Both the position numbers and the translations under genes were made by a program. Under the pieces are notes generated by a model, which saw nothing but the letters and a program-made list of their open reading frames with translations, made no database searches and was not told the DNA's origin. A stretch of DNA of 64,000 bases from Clostridium scatologenes. GTDB taxonomy: Bacteria > Bacillota > Clostridia > Clostridiales > Clostridiaceae. Numbering within the stretch: position 1 is the first letter of the stretch; each line of letters opens with the position of its first letter. The stretch covers positions 5,022,001 through 5,086,000 of the forward strand of contig NZ_CP009933.1 in NCBI RefSeq assembly GCF_000968375.1. Reading direction: 5' to 3'. Below, in pieces: positions 8,257-16,745 of this stretch.

Positions 8257-10578
8257 ATGGAGAAAAATTTAGAAGTTCTTCCTCTGATTCCGTTAAGAGG
8301 CATTACTGTGTTTCCATATATGGTTTTACATTTTGATGTTGGCAGAGAAAAGTCTATAGGTGCGATTGAAGAAGCAATGCTTAATGAACAAAAAGTATTT
8401 TTAGCAGCTCAAAAAGAGGCCAAGATTGAAGAACCTGAAGAAGAAGATATATTTGTAATGGGGACTATTTGTAATATAAAGCAGATTCTTAAGCTACCAG
8501 GTGATACTATAAGAGTATTAGTAGAAGGAGAAAGTAGAGGAAAGCTATCAAAATATATTGAGAAAGAACCATTTTTAAAAGTTGAAGTTGAAAGCTTAGT
8601 GGATGAAGATGGTATTAACAATAATAAATGTGAAGCGTTAGTTCGTTCTGTTAGAAAAAATTTTGATGAGTACATAAAGTTATCAGGAAGTATACCAATA
8701 GATACGATAGTTACACTTGAGGAGTTGAATAATCCAGGAAGACTTGCAGACGTTATAAGTTCCTATCTTATGCTTAAACAAGAAAAAAAGCAGGAACTTT
8801 TAAACACTTATGAAGTAGAAGAAAGGCTTCAAAAGCTTTTAGATATATTAATTAATGAAGTTGACATATTAAAAATAGAGAGAAAAATAGGTGTAAAAGT
8901 AAAAAATAAAATTGATAAAGTACAGAAAGAATATTATCTAAAAGAACAACTAAAAGCTATACAAGAAGAACTTGGAGAAGAAGACGAAGATAAGAAAGAA
9001 TTAGCTAAATATAAGAATAAAATAAATAAAGCTAAGCTTCCTAAAAATGTTAAAGAAAAAGCCTTATATGAATTAGAAAGATTAAAGAGTAACGGAGGAT
9101 ATTCGGCAGAAAGTGGAGTAATAAGAACATATCTTGACTGGATATTAGATCTTCCTTGGAATAAACAAACAGAAGACAATTTAGATATAAAATCAGCTAG
9201 AGATGTATTGGAAAAAGAACATTATGGACTTGAAGATGTAAAGGATAGAATAATTGAATATTTAGCTGTTAAAAAGATGAGTAATTCATTAAAAGGACCA
9301 ATACTTTGCCTCGTTGGACCTCCAGGAGTAGGAAAGACTTCTATAGGTAAATCTATAGCACATGCTTTAAACAGAAATTTTGTTAGAATGTCATTAGGTG
9401 GAGTTAGGGATGAAGCTGAAATAAGAGGACATAGAAAAACTTATGTAGGAGCTATTCCAGGAAGAATAATATATGGAATGAAGCAGGCTAAGTCAAAAAA
9501 TCCTTTGTTCTTATTGGATGAAATAGACAAGATGAGCAATGATTTTAAAGGTGATCCAGCAGATGCACTTTTAGAAGTATTAGATAGTGAACAAAATAGT
9601 ACATTTAGAGATCATTATCTTGAATTGGAATTTGATTTATCAAATGTATTGTTTATAACTACAGCTAATAGCTTGGAAAATATACCTAGACCGTTATTAG
9701 ATAGAATGGAAATAATAGAGGTTTCAGGATATACCAGTGAAGAAAAGTTCCATATAGCAAAAGAACATTTAGTAGCTAAAGAGTTAAAAGCACATGAAAT
9801 AGACGATGATAAAGTAAAAATATCTGATTCAGCTATACAGCTTATAATAGATAGCTATACAAGAGAATCAGGAGTTAGAAGCTTAGAAAGAAAAATATCT
9901 TCTGTAATAAGAAAAGCTATAGCAGAAATTATGGAAAAAGATAAAAAGAGAGTAATACTCAATTCCACTAAAGTAAAGACTTATCTTGGACCTGAAATAT
10001 TCACTTATGACAAAGCGGATGAAGAAGATAAGGTTGGAGTAGTAATGGGAATGGCATGGACAGGATATGGTGGAGATACTTTACCTATTGAAGTAACTGT
10101 TATGCCTGGAACAGGAAAATTAGAACTAACTGGTCAGTTAGGTGATGTAATGAAGGAATCTGCTAAGGCTGGATATAGTTATGTTAGAGCTAATGCTCAT
10201 AAGTATGGAATAGAAGGTAATTTCTATAAAGAGAAGGATTTGCACATACACGTTCCAGAGGGTGCTGTGCCTAAAGATGGTCCATCAGCAGGGGTTACAA
10301 TGATAACTGCAATTATATCTGCATTAAGTAACACAAAAGTTAAGCATAATGTGGCTATGACTGGTGAAATAACATTAACAGGTAGGGTTCTTCCAATAGG
10401 GGGACTTAAGGAAAAAAGTTTAGCTGCATATAGAGCTGGTATTACTACAGTGATAATACCAAAGGATAATGAAAAAGATTTGATAAAAATACCAAAAGTC
10501 GTTAAAAGTAAGATAAATTATATATTGGCAGATAAAATAGATATTGTTTTAGAAAATGCCTTAGTTAAAAATGAGTAG
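8257..10578 (+). CDS. lon: ATP-dependent protease La (LonA)
   Basis: Lon is a cytoplasmic self-compartmentalised protease that removes misfolded and regulatory proteins. The 773-residue product has the N-terminal substrate-recognition domain (VLPLIPLRGITVFPYMV), a coiled-coil segment at about 190-260, Walker A GPPGVGKT at 354-361, Walker B LFLLDEIDKM and the C-terminal protease domain. Catalytic Ser677 lies in KDGPSAGV and Lys720 in GGLKEKS. The start is ATG 8257, 6 bases behind GAGGGGA; an in-frame GTG at 8242 overlaps that site. ysxC begins 14 bases after the stop, the same lon-ysxC order as in Bacillus. Confidence 0.97.
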   Translation: MEKNLEVLPLIPLRGITVFPYMVLHFDVGREKSIGAIEEAMLNEQKVFLAAQKEAKIEEPEEEDIFVMGTICNIKQILKLPGDTIRVLVEGESRGKLSKYIEKEPFLKVEVESLVDEDGINNNKCEALVRSVRKNFDEYIKLSGSIPIDTIVTLEELNNPGRLADVISSYLMLKQEKKQELLNTYEVEERLQKLLDILINEVDILKIERKIGVKVKNKIDKVQKEYYLKEQLKAIQEELGEEDEDKKELAKYKNKINKAKLPKNVKEKALYELERLKSNGGYSAESGVIRTYLDWILDLPWNKQTEDNLDIKSARDVLEKEHYGLEDVKDRIIEYLAVKKMSNSLKGPILCLVGPPGVGKTSIGKSIAHALNRNFVRMSLGGVRDEAEIRGHRKTYVGAIPGRIIYGMKQAKSKNPLFLLDEIDKMSNDFKGDPADALLEVLDSEQNSTFRDHYLELEFDLSNVLFITTANSLENIPRPLLDRMEIIEVSGYTSEEKFHIAKEHLVAKELKAHEIDDDKVKISDSAIQLIIDSYTRESGVRSLERKISSVIRKAIAEIMEKDKKRVILNSTKVKTYLGPEIFTYDKADEEDKVGVVMGMAWTGYGGDTLPIEVTVMPGTGKLELTGQLGDVMKESAKAGYSYVRANAHKYGIEGNFYKEKDLHIHVPEGAVPKDGPSAGVTMITAIISALSNTKVKHNVAMTGEITLTGRVLPIGGLKEKSLAAYRAGITTVIIPKDNEKDLIKIPKVVKSKINYILADKIDIVLENALVKNE

Positions 10579-10592
10579 GTGAAAATAAATTT

Positions 10593-11180
10593 ATGGAAAT
10601 AAAACAATCGGAATTTGTAATTTCAGCAGTTGTACCAAATCAATATCCTCAAGATAACAGAGTTGAAATAGCTTTCGTAGGAAGATCTAATGTAGGAAAG
10701 TCATCTTTAATAAATACTTTAGTTAATAGGCGAAAGCTGGTTAAAGTAAGTGGTACTCCTGGAAAGACTAGGTTAGTAAACTTTTTTATTATAAATAATG
10801 AATTTTATTTTGTTGACTTACCTGGATATGGATATGCAAAGGTTTCAAAGTCAGAAAAGGAAAGTTGGGGCAAAGTAATTGAAAGGTATTTAACAGGAAG
10901 AGAACAATTAAAAAAAGTTATACTACTTGTTGATTGCAGGCATAAACCAACCGAGGACGACATAATTATGTATAAATGGATAAAGCATTATAATTATGAT
11001 GCCATTATAGTGGCCACTAAAATTGATAAATTGAAGAAAGCTGAATTGAGAAAAAATTTAAAAGTTATTAGAGAAACATTTGAATTAAGTGATGAAGAAC
11101 AAGTGCTTACTTTTTCTTCATTAAAGAAGTTGGGTAAAGAAGAACTTTTGGATGCAATTGAGCAGTGTATAAATAGATAG
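10593..11180 (+). CDS. ysxC: Ribosome biogenesis GTP-binding protein YsxC/EngB
   Basis: This small essential-type GTPase takes part in late assembly of the large ribosomal subunit. The 195-residue product carries the GTPase motifs in order: G1 GRSNVGKSS, a G2-like TPGKTR, G3 DLPGYGYA and G4 ATKIDK, with G5-like TFSSLKK. Length fits the EngB/YihA family. It starts 14 bases after lon and should be on the lon transcript. AGGTGA before the ATG serves as the ribosome site. Confidence 0.96.
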   Translation: MEIKQSEFVISAVVPNQYPQDNRVEIAFVGRSNVGKSSLINTLVNRRKLVKVSGTPGKTRLVNFFIINNEFYFVDLPGYGYAKVSKSEKESWGKVIERYLTGREQLKKVILLVDCRHKPTEDDIIMYKWIKHYNYDAIIVATKIDKLKKAELRKNLKVIRETFELSDEEQVLTFSSLKKLGKEELLDAIEQCINR

Positions 11181-11222
11181 CTGCCATAAGAGTTGAGGAT
11201 ACGGAATAAGGAGAATATATAA

Positions 11223-11990
11223 ATGGTAAAATATGATATTATTAAAGACCTGCTTGTATTTCTATTTGTTTATGTTCCTCCAATTGTACTTTTTATAAGA
11301 TTTTCTCGAGAAAGAAATAGGGGCAGGATATTATTAACTATAATAGCTTTAGTATATTTGATAGCATCTTTATTTACAAATAATATCTTTCCATTTATTT
11401 TTACAGTTATTAATATTAGATATTTAAAAAAAGCTAATAGAGTATATAGCTTAAGTTTGTCAAAACATACTTTAAGTGAAAGATTAAGTGATGATTTTGA
11501 GAGATTTGGGTTTAGCTTGAAAGAATTCAATCTTTTTTCAGCTATAAAGTTGACAGCTTTTTCTTATGTTGTAATAATTATAATTGCTAATATAGAGACG
11601 ATGATTGTTTCTAAATTTAATGTTCAAGTTAAAGAACAAGAAGTAGTTACATGGATGTCTAATATGCCATTAAATAGATTCCTAATAATAATTCCAATAG
11701 TTATAATTTTTGCACCAATACTTGAAGAATTTATTTTTAGATGGTTGATATTTGAAAAAATATTTGCACCTAGGATAGGCATTTATTTAGCAGCTTTATT
11801 GAGCAGTATAATTTTTGGTTTCATTCATTTTAATTTAAGAGCTTTTCCTTTACTGATTTGGATAGGAATGTATAATTGCTATTTGATAGAAAAAAAGGGA
11901 TATTGGTACTCTGTATTCAATCATTTTACATTTAATTTTATAACTACCATGGTGCTGTTAATAACCAAATTATCTAAAGTTAACATGTGA
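11223..11990 (+). CDS. CPBP-family intramembrane metalloprotease
   Basis: A 255-residue polytopic membrane protein with about 6-7 hydrophobic helices. It carries the CPBP (CAAX prenyl protease/bacteriocin-processing, Abi) signature: EEFIFRWLIFEKIF (the EExxxR motif) and, later, FGFIHFNLRAF with the conserved His and Asn, plus a C-terminal FNHFTFNF. Members are membrane-embedded glutamate proteases or related proteins; the substrate here is unknown. An AAGGAG ribosome site precedes ATG 11223, 42 bases after ysxC, and a strong terminator follows, so it probably ends the lon operon. Confidence 0.88.
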   Translation: MVKYDIIKDLLVFLFVYVPPIVLFIRFSRERNRGRILLTIIALVYLIASLFTNNIFPFIFTVINIRYLKKANRVYSLSLSKHTLSERLSDDFERFGFSLKEFNLFSAIKLTAFSYVVIIIIANIETMIVSKFNVQVKEQEVVTWMSNMPLNRFLIIIPIVIIFAPILEEFIFRWLIFEKIFAPRIGIYLAALLSSIIFGFIHFNLRAFPLLIWIGMYNCYLIEKKGYWYSVFNHFTFNFITTMVLLITKLSKVNM

Positions 11991-11991
11991 A

Positions 11992-12034
11992 AATAGGCAT
12001 GTATAGTTTTTAAACTATATATGTCTATTTTTTT
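11992..12034 (+). terminator. Intrinsic terminator after the CPBP protease gene
   Basis: A long AT-rich stem, AATAGGCATGTATAGTTT pairing with AAACTATATATGTCTATT (two G-U pairs), ends in a run of T. Confidence 0.85.
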
Positions 12035-12169
12035 ATATCTTTTGGTTTAGTCAGTAATTTAAAAATATAAAAATTTATTTTAATATTTTATATGAAAATG
12101 CTAAAAAAATTGCTAAAAATGCCGATATAATTAAGGATTAGGATAAAATTATACTGGGGGTAAAAAAGT

Positions 12170-13123
12170 ATGTCTAAAATTTCTCATTTAATAGAAATGA
12201 TAATTACATTACAATACAAAGGACTTACTACAGCAACGGAATTAGCAGAAACTTTAGAAGTTGATAAAAAAACTATATATAGATATATTAATAGTTTGAA
12301 TAAGGCTAACATACCAGTGCATACTAAAAAAGGTAGGTATGGAGGATTTTATATAGATCAAGAATTTTATATGAAACCGTCAAAACTTAATAAAGAAGAA
12401 TTACAATCTTTGCTCATGTCTACTCAAATACTCACAAAAGAAAATGGTTTTATATATGAGAAAGACTTACAAACTGCTGTAACAAAAATAAAGAGTTTGT
12501 GTGTGAATTCCAATGATGAACTAAAATATTTAAATGAAAATGGAAATTTTAAAATTAATGAAGCTGGTGGATTACAAAATTTACAAGATAAGATATCTCA
12601 AATAAATTATGCTATGAGTAGAGGAAGAACTTTAAGCATAAACTATTTTTCTGCAAATAAAAATAATTTAACTATAAAAAAGGTAGATCCATATAACTTG
12701 ATTTTTAGAGAAGGTGCATGGTATATAATAGGTTACTATTATAAGAGTGATCGAGTTGAAAGCTTTAAAATATCAAGAATACAGAATTTAAAGATAACAG
12801 ATGAAATATATATGATACCTCACACATTTTCTTTGAAAACATATCTAGAAGACAATTGGGCTGTTTTTAAAGGAGATAAAAATAAAGTTATAATAAAGTT
12901 TGATAAAAATATTTCAGACTTTATAGAAAATGGGAAATGGCATCCTGATGAACAATTACAAAAATTAGATGATGGATCATTATTGTTAATTATGTATTTG
13001 GATGAATTTCAAGAAGTAAAAAATTGGATATTGGGATTTGGTAAAAATGCAGAAGTTATTGAGCCTGTAAAATTTAGAGAAGAAATAAAAAAAGAAATAG
13101 AAGATATGTATAAAAAATACTAA
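12170..13123 (+). CDS. WYL-domain transcriptional regulator with N-terminal HTH
   Basis: A 317-residue member of the YafY/DeoR-like WYL group, which usually bind a ligand through the WYL domain and control nearby or dispersed genes. The N-terminal HTH_11 winged helix spans about 1-60 (TTATELAETLEVDKKTIYRY, then GGFYI). The WYL domain spans about 145-225 (LSINYFSANKN, VDPYNLIFREGAWYIIGYYY, FKISRI). The C-terminal WCX extension follows. The start ATG lies behind GGGGGT. It stands alone between terminators, so the target is not evident. Confidence 0.9.
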   Translation: MSKISHLIEMIITLQYKGLTTATELAETLEVDKKTIYRYINSLNKANIPVHTKKGRYGGFYIDQEFYMKPSKLNKEELQSLLMSTQILTKENGFIYEKDLQTAVTKIKSLCVNSNDELKYLNENGNFKINEAGGLQNLQDKISQINYAMSRGRTLSINYFSANKNNLTIKKVDPYNLIFREGAWYIIGYYYKSDRVESFKISRIQNLKITDEIYMIPHTFSLKTYLEDNWAVFKGDKNKVIIKFDKNISDFIENGKWHPDEQLQKLDDGSLLLIMYLDEFQEVKNWILGFGKNAEVIEPVKFREEIKKEIEDMYKKY

Positions 13124-13140
13124 AAACTTTATCGAAAAGT

Positions 13141-13172
13141 GAATAAAATTTTTCAAATTAGGATATTATAAT
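13141..13172 (+). promoter_or_regulatory. Promoter of the 13.2-kb small RNA, possibly forespore-type
   Basis: TATAAT at 13167-13172 is 8 bases before the first hairpin, but no good vegetative -35 is seen. The same segment can be read as a forespore-type promoter: GAATA at 13141, a 15-base spacer, then GGATATTATA, close to the sigma-F/sigma-G pattern. The second reading is an inference. Confidence 0.45.
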
Positions 13173-13179
13173 AAATGTA

Positions 13180-13287
13180 ATTAGGAGATATAATCTCCTA
13201 AAGTGTCAAGCAAATTATATTTGAGTTTGTTTGATACTATAACCCCCCATCCCCCTTGGGACCGTAAAACGGTCCCTTTTGTTTTTT
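13180..13287 (+). ncRNA. Candidate C-rich three-hairpin small RNA (possibly CsfG-like)
   Basis: About 108 nt with no coding potential and strong structure. Hairpin 1 is TTAGGAGAT-ATA-ATCTCCTAA (13181-13201). Hairpin 2 pairs GTGTCAAGCAAA (13203-13214) with TTTGTTTGATAC (13226-13237), with only two G-U pairs. An unpaired C-rich strand ACCCCCCATCCCCCTT (13242-13257) follows. Hairpin 3 is the GGGACCG/CGGTCCC terminator. A C-rich loop could pair with Shine-Dalgarno sequences. From memory, the sporulation small RNA CsfG of endospore formers is similarly C-rich, so that is a candidate identity, not tested. Confidence 0.6.
13258..13287 (+). terminator. Intrinsic terminator of the small RNA
   Basis: GGGACCG-TAAAA-CGGTCCC followed by TTTTGTTTTTT. 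On the opposite strand the stem is followed by C/A/G-rich bases rather than T, so it works for the plus strand only. That implies a plus-strand transcript beginning after 13123. Confidence 0.9.
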
Positions 13288-14218
13288 AAAATAAATAAGA
13301 AATTTTAAAGTAATAATTTCCTTTATTGACTTCACTAGGAGTTAATAAAAGGTTGATAGTATAATTCTTTACTGTTTTTTTATCTGAATTTGATACCCCT
13401 CTAAAATTTAAAGTCCAATATACTTCAGAAACTTCTCCATCCTCATTGCACTTGTTTTCTTTAAATATAGCATCTTGAAATACATAAGTGTTATTATCTG
13501 AAGATAGTTGTTTTATAAGTGGTAAACTTTTATCGGATAAGTTGGGGGTAAATATATCTTTAGGCTTATAAGACTCTTCTTGAGGAAGACTCTGTATAAA
13601 TTGAATAAAAGTAGCTATGGTGTCTGTACCCATAAAAGTAGTATTGTTATCGTAATTATAATTTTTAAATTTATAATTTAAAAATATATAATTTGAAAGA
13701 GTAACAGTGTTGCCTTGAAACTTACCTGATATTACCTTTGGAGTTTTATTATTTTTGCAATCGATAAATCCTAAAATATTATTGGAATTTGAAAGTACGT
13801 TATCAAACTTATTACCATTCCAAATAAAAACATATTGGATAGGGTTGTCTTTATTTGAAGCTTGAATAAATATTTCAGGAACTTTATCTCTTGATACATC
13901 CATAAGAGTTACTCTCATAGGCCAGTAAGATGAATAATTGAATAAAGCAGAAGAGTTTTTATATGGAGTAATAGGATAATTTTTATCTTTAATTTTAATA
14001 TCAATAGAATACTTATCATTAAATCTTTTTACTGAGAGTATGTCCTTTTTTCCATCACCATCAAAGTCAGCTTTTAATACTTTGCTTTCAGAAATAGTGT
14101 TAAAAGTTGGAGAATAATGTTTTGATAAAAGTAGTATAACTATCAATATAAAAATTATTAATGTAAGTATTATAAAGTAAATATATTTCTTTTTTAGAAA
14201 TATCACTCTAAATTTCAT
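13286..14218 (-). CDS. Membrane-anchored protein with FG-GAP/VCBS-like calcium loop, unknown function
   Basis: I do not recognise a named family. The start is the ATG at 14218, 6 bases behind GGAGGTG; an in-frame ATG 15 bases upstream lies ahead of that site. The 310-residue product has one N-terminal membrane helix (about residues 12-33). An extracytoplasmic domain follows, beginning with a calcium-loop sequence KADFDGDGKKDILSVKR, typical of FG-GAP/VCBS integrin-like repeats; a second, weaker repeat-like segment is VTLMDVSRDKVPEIFIQA. It is probably a surface-exposed, possibly calcium-binding protein. It is divergent from the lipoprotein gene at 14352. Confidence 0.75.
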   Translation of the reverse strand: MKFRVIFLKKKYIYFIILTLIIFILIVILLLSKHYSPTFNTISESKVLKADFDGDGKKDILSVKRFNDKYSIDIKIKDKNYPITPYKNSSALFNYSSYWPMRVTLMDVSRDKVPEIFIQASNKDNPIQYVFIWNGNKFDNVLSNSNNILGFIDCKNNKTPKVISGKFQGNTVTLSNYIFLNYKFKNYNYDNNTTFMGTDTIATFIQFIQSLPQEESYKPKDIFTPNLSDKSLPLIKQLSSDNNTYVFQDAIFKENKCNEDGEVSEVYWTLNFRGVSNSDKKTVKNYTINLLLTPSEVNKGNYYFKISYLF

Positions 14219-14351
14219 ATGTTTCACCTCCATTTAATTATATGAAATTATTATATATTTAATTATTATGTGCAAAATAAAATTAGAAGTACTTTGCATA
14301 TGAAAAATTTAATGTTTAAGTTTTTAGCTAGAAAGGAGGTAACTAAACTTT

Positions 14352-15587
14352 ATGATTTGCAAGAAAAAAAGTGTAGCATTATTTTTAATATTGCTATTTG
14401 TTATCAATATTGTGGCGTGTAATAAGGCAAAGGATTCAGAAAAAGAAAAACAATTAAATATATATGTGGATTTAAAAGATAAAGAGTCTTCAAGTATATT
14501 GAAATCAGCAATAGAAGGATATAAAAAAGATAACCCTAAAGTAAAAGTTAGCATTAATAATGCTATGGGAGGTAAAATAGAAGAAGACATAGGTAATAAT
14601 AATGCTGATATAGTAGTTACTTCTAGGAATAATATGATAAAGTTAAGTAGAAAAGGATTATTAAGTGATATAGGAAATTTTTATGATGATGGCAACCTTA
14701 ATGATAAATATTATACTATATTAAATTCTTATGGAAGGTTTAATGATAAATATTATGGAATTGGTTTAATTCCATATACTATAGAAATTTTTTATAATGA
14801 AAGTTATTTTAAAAAAGAAAATTTAAAAGTTCCATCTAGTATTGATGAATTAAAGAACACATTAAAAAGTTTAAATGAAAAATCAATAAAAATTCCTGTA
14901 ATTTTAACAGAAGATTTAGATATAAATAATGGATTAGCTTCTATGATAATAAATAACAAAGTTAGTATGAGAAAATTAGAAAGTAAGTATGATGGTGGAG
15001 CTGAGTTTTACAAGTCTTTAAATGAAATTCAGCAGGCATTTGATGATATGGCAGTTTTTATAAAACAAAATAACATAAACAAAAACACTTTTGAAATTGG
15101 AAATGAAAGCAGTATAAATAAGTTTATAAAAGGAAATTTACCTTTAATTATAAGCTCATCATATTATGTTAAAGATTTTAAAGATGAAAATAAAGATATA
15201 AAAATTATGGATAATTTTACTAGCAGTAATTCTTCAAAAATGGTTATACCTGTAATTTGTAATTCTATAATTTGCATACCTGTAAACAGTAAGAATAGTG
15301 AAGAAATAAATAGTTTTGCAAAATTTATTATAAATGACGATTTTCAGAAAAAGCTTTTGGAGGAAGGTTTTGTAACTGGAAATAAAAAAGTAAATAGTTC
15401 TATAAAATCTGGAGTTAAATCCGTGGTGGTTAAACATCTAAAAGAAAGTACTGAAGACAATATAATTTTTTCGGAAAATGTTTCTGAAAAACTAAAGAGT
15501 GGAATGTCTTCTAAAATAGATGAATTGTTATCGGGTAAGCCAAGTACAAAAATGTGGGAAGAAATTGTAAATGATGCCTATAAGTAA
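14352..15587 (+). CDS. Extracellular solute-binding lipoprotein (family 1-like)
   Basis: A 411-residue lipoprotein with an N-terminal signal and lipobox IVAC (Cys at about residue 23). The mature part resembles ABC-type family 1 carbohydrate-binding proteins: an initial beta strand LNIYVDLKD, a DIVVTSRNNMIKLSRKGLLSDI segment shorter versions of which are typical, YYGIGLIPYTIEIFYNESYF around the hinge, and a C-terminal SGKPSTKMWEEIV. No permease or ATPase gene is adjacent, so its transporter, if any, is elsewhere. AAAGGAGG lies 12 bases before the ATG, a slightly long spacing. Confidence 0.8.
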   Translation: MICKKKSVALFLILLFVINIVACNKAKDSEKEKQLNIYVDLKDKESSSILKSAIEGYKKDNPKVKVSINNAMGGKIEEDIGNNNADIVVTSRNNMIKLSRKGLLSDIGNFYDDGNLNDKYYTILNSYGRFNDKYYGIGLIPYTIEIFYNESYFKKENLKVPSSIDELKNTLKSLNEKSIKIPVILTEDLDINNGLASMIINNKVSMRKLESKYDGGAEFYKSLNEIQQAFDDMAVFIKQNNINKNTFEIGNESSINKFIKGNLPLIISSSYYVKDFKDENKDIKIMDNFTSSNSSKMVIPVICNSIICIPVNSKNSEEINSFAKFIINDDFQKKLLEEGFVTGNKKVNSSIKSGVKSVVVKHLKESTEDNIIFSENVSEKLKSGMSSKIDELLSGKPSTKMWEEIVNDAYK

Positions 15588-15593
15588 AAAAAA

Positions 15594-15636
15594 TTACACT
15601 TCAGATTTTAAATTTAGTATCTGAAGTGTAAAAAGT
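15594..15636 (+). terminator. Terminator between the solute-binding protein gene and perR
   Basis: Perfect 13-bp inverted repeat TTACACTTCAGAT / ATCTGAAGTGTAA with A-tracts and T-tracts on both sides. It lies between convergent genes and may serve both. Confidence 0.85.
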
Positions 15637-15650
15637 CAATTAAGTTAAAT

Positions 15651-16061
15651 TTAATTTTTGCAATTTTTACATATTCCGTAAAAGTATACTTGATTTCCTA
15701 CTACATCATATTCAGTATAACTTTTAATTTTGTCATTTAAATTAGAAAAACAAATTCCGTCTATATCTTCTACTTTTCCACAGCTAAGACATTGTATGTG
15801 AGGATGTGGTAGAACATTTCCGTCATATCTAAAGTTTCCATCACCAACATTGATTTCTTGAACAAGGTTTACTTCAACTAGAGTTTTTAGAGCCTTATAA
15901 ACAGTTGCAAGGCTCATAGTAGGATATTCTGGTTGAAGTGCCGTATATATTGTCTCAGCAGATGGATGCTCTTTAGTTGATTGTAAAAATTTATATACTG
16001 CAATTCTTTGTGGAGTAAGTTTTAATTTTTTTTCTCTAAAAATACTAGATAAAGTATCCAT
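15651..16061 (-). CDS. perR: Fur-family peroxide/metal-responsive repressor, PerR-type
   Basis: A 136-residue Fur-family regulator. The winged helix (LTPQRIAVYKFL, then SLATVYKALKTL) is followed by the metal-sensing segment RYDGNVLPHPHIQC and two zinc cysteine pairs (CLSCGK and CKNCKN at the C-terminus). The Asp in YDGN and the two His of HPH fit PerR, which senses peroxide by oxidation of iron-coordinating His, better than Fur or Zur. The start is the ATG at 16061, spaced behind AAGGATGGTG; an in-frame ATG at 16070 overlaps that site. The PerR assignment over other Fur members is likely, not certain. Confidence 0.88.
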   Translation of the reverse strand: MDTLSSIFREKKLKLTPQRIAVYKFLQSTKEHPSAETIYTALQPEYPTMSLATVYKALKTLVEVNLVQEINVGDGNFRYDGNVLPHPHIQCLSCGKVEDIDGICFSNLNDKIKSYTEYDVVGNQVYFYGICKNCKN

Positions 16062-16086
16062 ACACACCATCCTTATTATATAATTG

Positions 16087-16096
16087 ATAATATTAT
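16087..16096 (-). promoter_or_regulatory. Possible PerR box upstream of perR
   Basis: ATAATATTAT is a perfect palindrome inside an AT stretch that partly matches the TTATAAT-N-ATTATAA PerR consensus, about 26 bases upstream of perR. Autoregulation is common for PerR. AT richness makes chance matches likely. Confidence 0.3.
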
Positions 16097-16661
16097 ATAA
16101 TAAAAATTATTTGTTGTCAAAAGTAATTTTGTACCAATCAATAATAATACACTAAAATAACGAAATAGTAAAGCACTTATTATGTTTTTTATTCCATCGC
16201 TATCATTGCTAACACCTCTATCTAAACTTAACAATCACTTGATAAAAATTACAATAGTAGAAAATTATTCATATGAAAAACATATCATTTAATATTAATA
16301 AAAATGATGATTTTACAGAAAATAAAATCTATTCAATATATAGAATGAATAAAACTTAATTTTATGCAAAAAAATTAATTATAAAATCTGTTTTTGAAAT
16401 AACTCATTATAAAATTATAAAGTAAATTATATCAAATAAAATAATATTTGTTATTGTTATGTATTTTTTGGTTAACGAATTATTTTTGTAAATGAAACCA
16501 ATTATTCATTTATTTTAATTTATTGCACCAATATAGTTAAAAAAATAACGATATAAAAGTAGAACTAAGTAAGTTAAATTTTGAAATTATAAAATATGTT
16601 CGTGAAATCCTGCAATTTTCAACGTTTTGTATAAAATGCATAAACTATTATAAAATTTATC
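16097..16661. other. Intergenic AT-rich stretch without recognised genes
   Basis: About 565 bases between perR and the permease promoter. No open frame above 30 codons with a ribosome site was found and no conserved RNA motif was recognised. Short inverted repeats such as TTGGTT / AACCAA near 16468-16501 are unremarkable at this base composition. Confidence 0.6.
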
Positions 16662-16714
16662 TTGATTTAAAACAAAATAGATGTTAATATTTTATCGTGA
16701 TAAGAATTTATCAC
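16662..16714 (+). promoter_or_regulatory. Promoter and overlapping operator-like palindrome for the permease gene
   Basis: TTGATT (16662-16667) and TAATAT (16685-16690) are 17 bases apart. The palindrome GTGATAA-GAAT-TTATCAC (16697-16714, perfect 7-bp arms) begins where transcription should start, the usual place for a repressor site. It could alternatively be a 5' mRNA hairpin. The cognate regulator is unknown. Confidence 0.5.
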
Positions 16715-16745
16715 ATTTTAAAATTTGTAGGGAGGTAATCTCAAA

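Noticed and set aside
16271..16360. 28-codon ORF in the gap before the permease gene
   Set aside because: There is no ribosome site before its ATG and the composition matches the AT-rich intergenic background.
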